In this document: in pieces, positions 6,000 to 6,352 of the stretch
Position numbering within the stretch: the stretch's first letter is position 1
How the letters are laid out: each line of letters opens with the position of its first letter
Translations under genes and position numbers: made by a program
Assembly: GCA_013138615.1 (NCBI GenBank)
Contig: WTCK01000032.1
Span: 1-6,352 of the forward strand
Source: Candidatus Thorarchaeota archaeon
GTDB taxonomy: Archaea; Asgardarchaeota; Thorarchaeia; Thorarchaeales; Thorarchaeaceae
Length of the DNA stretch: 6,352 bases
Direction of reading: 5' to 3'
Notes under the pieces: model-generated
What the model was told of the DNA's origin: nothing
Seen by the model: only the letters and a program-made list of their open reading frames with translations
The model's database searches: none

Positions 6000-6352
6000 A
6001 TGAAGATATATTCCTTGAAAACCAGTCTTACCCTGCTCGTGTTCAGTGCACTTGTCATGTTCCTGTCTTTGTCAGCGCTTGCAACTCTTATCGTTGGAGC
6101 GCATGCAGTTAGCGCTTTGAGTGTTACACCGGATCTTGGCTTTATGTTACTCCAAACAGATTCTGTTCTGGGAATTGTTGGTCTTGCTCTAGCTGCGGCG
6201 ATTACCATGGGTGCAGCCGGAGTTGGTGCGGCCCTGGGAATGGCGTCGACTTCAGCAGCGGCGCTTGGAGCAATTACCGAGAGGCCGGAGCTTTTTGGCA
6301 AGACAGTTCTGTATGTGGTGTTCATTGAGGCAGTCGCAATCTACGGTTTCGT
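6000..6352 (+). CDS. atpK: A-type ATP synthase subunit K (proteolipid c-ring subunit), C-terminus cut by window edge
   Basis: Proteolipid subunits form the ion-carrying membrane rotor ring. The window shows 117 residues. Residues 56-90 form the first hairpin helix, rich in Gly and Ala (GAAGVGAALG). Residues 94-101 are the polar loop ERPELFGK. The second helix contains FIEAVAIYG, where Glu110 is the ion-binding carboxylate. Before the hairpin lies a leader of about 55 residues: K2/K7, a hydrophobic core (about 10-33), then AHA-VSA (34-39), which resembles a signal peptidase site. Such a leader could be a cleaved signal peptide or an extra helix. The sequence has no Gln in helix 1 and has Ala rather than Ser/Thr after Glu110, so a proton-binding ring is more likely than a sodium one. 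The right edge cuts the gene, so a second hairpin after this one cannot be excluded. It is in an operon with atpC. Confidence 0.93.
   Translation, partial: MKIYSLKTSLTLLVFSALVMFLSLSALATLIVGAHAVSALSVTPDLGFMLLQTDSVLGIVGLALAAAITMGAAGVGAALGMASTSAAALGAITERPELFGKTVLYVVFIEAVAIYGF

Noticed and set aside
5834..6325. Minus-strand open frame of 163 codons rich in Ala and Pro
   Set aside because: It is the shadow of the end of atpC and the Gly/Ala-rich atpK; it spans two well-supported genes and has no ribosome-binding site or family likeness.

Overview
The window looks archaeal. Its right end carries the start of an A-type (archaeal/vacuolar-type) ATP synthase operon, with subunit C followed by the proteolipid subunit K. 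Several apparent first genes have no Shine-Dalgarno and instead a TATA-like A/T box upstream, as in leaderless archaeal transcripts, while the operon-internal gene atpK has a clear GGAGG. A lineage near Asgard archaea (Thorarchaeota-like) is my impression from the protein styles, but that is weak inference. A bacterium with an A/V-type ATPase is not formally excluded. Base composition is balanced and gene density is high: two convergent pairs overlap or abut at their stop codons, and the longest gap is about 106 bases. I see no tRNA, rRNA, CRISPR array, insertion sequence or integrase.

Layout, left to right. Bases 1-482 (minus) hold the N-terminal 160 residues of an unrecognised multi-pass membrane protein that runs off the left edge. 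A 90-base divergent gap follows, then a small GIY-YIG nuclease-fold protein (573-860, plus) and an FGGY-family kinase with a complete glycerol-type binding pocket (914-2434, plus). Convergent to the kinase, overlapping it by four bases, is a LarA-family nickel-pincer 2-hydroxyacid racemase/epimerase (2431-3717, minus). Divergent from larA is a 107-residue two-helix membrane protein resembling AtpZ/AtpI (3824-4147, plus). It abuts, stop to stop, a four-helix membrane protein of unknown function (4148-4885, minus). After a 27-base divergent gap come atpC (4913-5980, plus) and atpK (6000 to the right edge, plus).

How they fit together. The kinase and LarA form a plausible small carbon-metabolism pair: phosphorylation of glycerol or a related polyol, and racemisation of lactate or another 2-hydroxyacid. 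The pairing rests on adjacency only. The right half is the membrane-energetics block. An AtpZ/AtpI-like helper candidate and an unknown four-helix protein sit directly before the A-ATPase genes, whose C-then-K order differs from the classical order of I, K, E, C. The points most worth following are the AtpZ-like protein and the four-helix protein beside an A-type ATPase, the leader-bearing K subunit, the altered LarA lysine-loop motif, and the mixed glycerol-kinase/xylulokinase character of the FGGY kinase. No clearly new defence or mobile system is visible.
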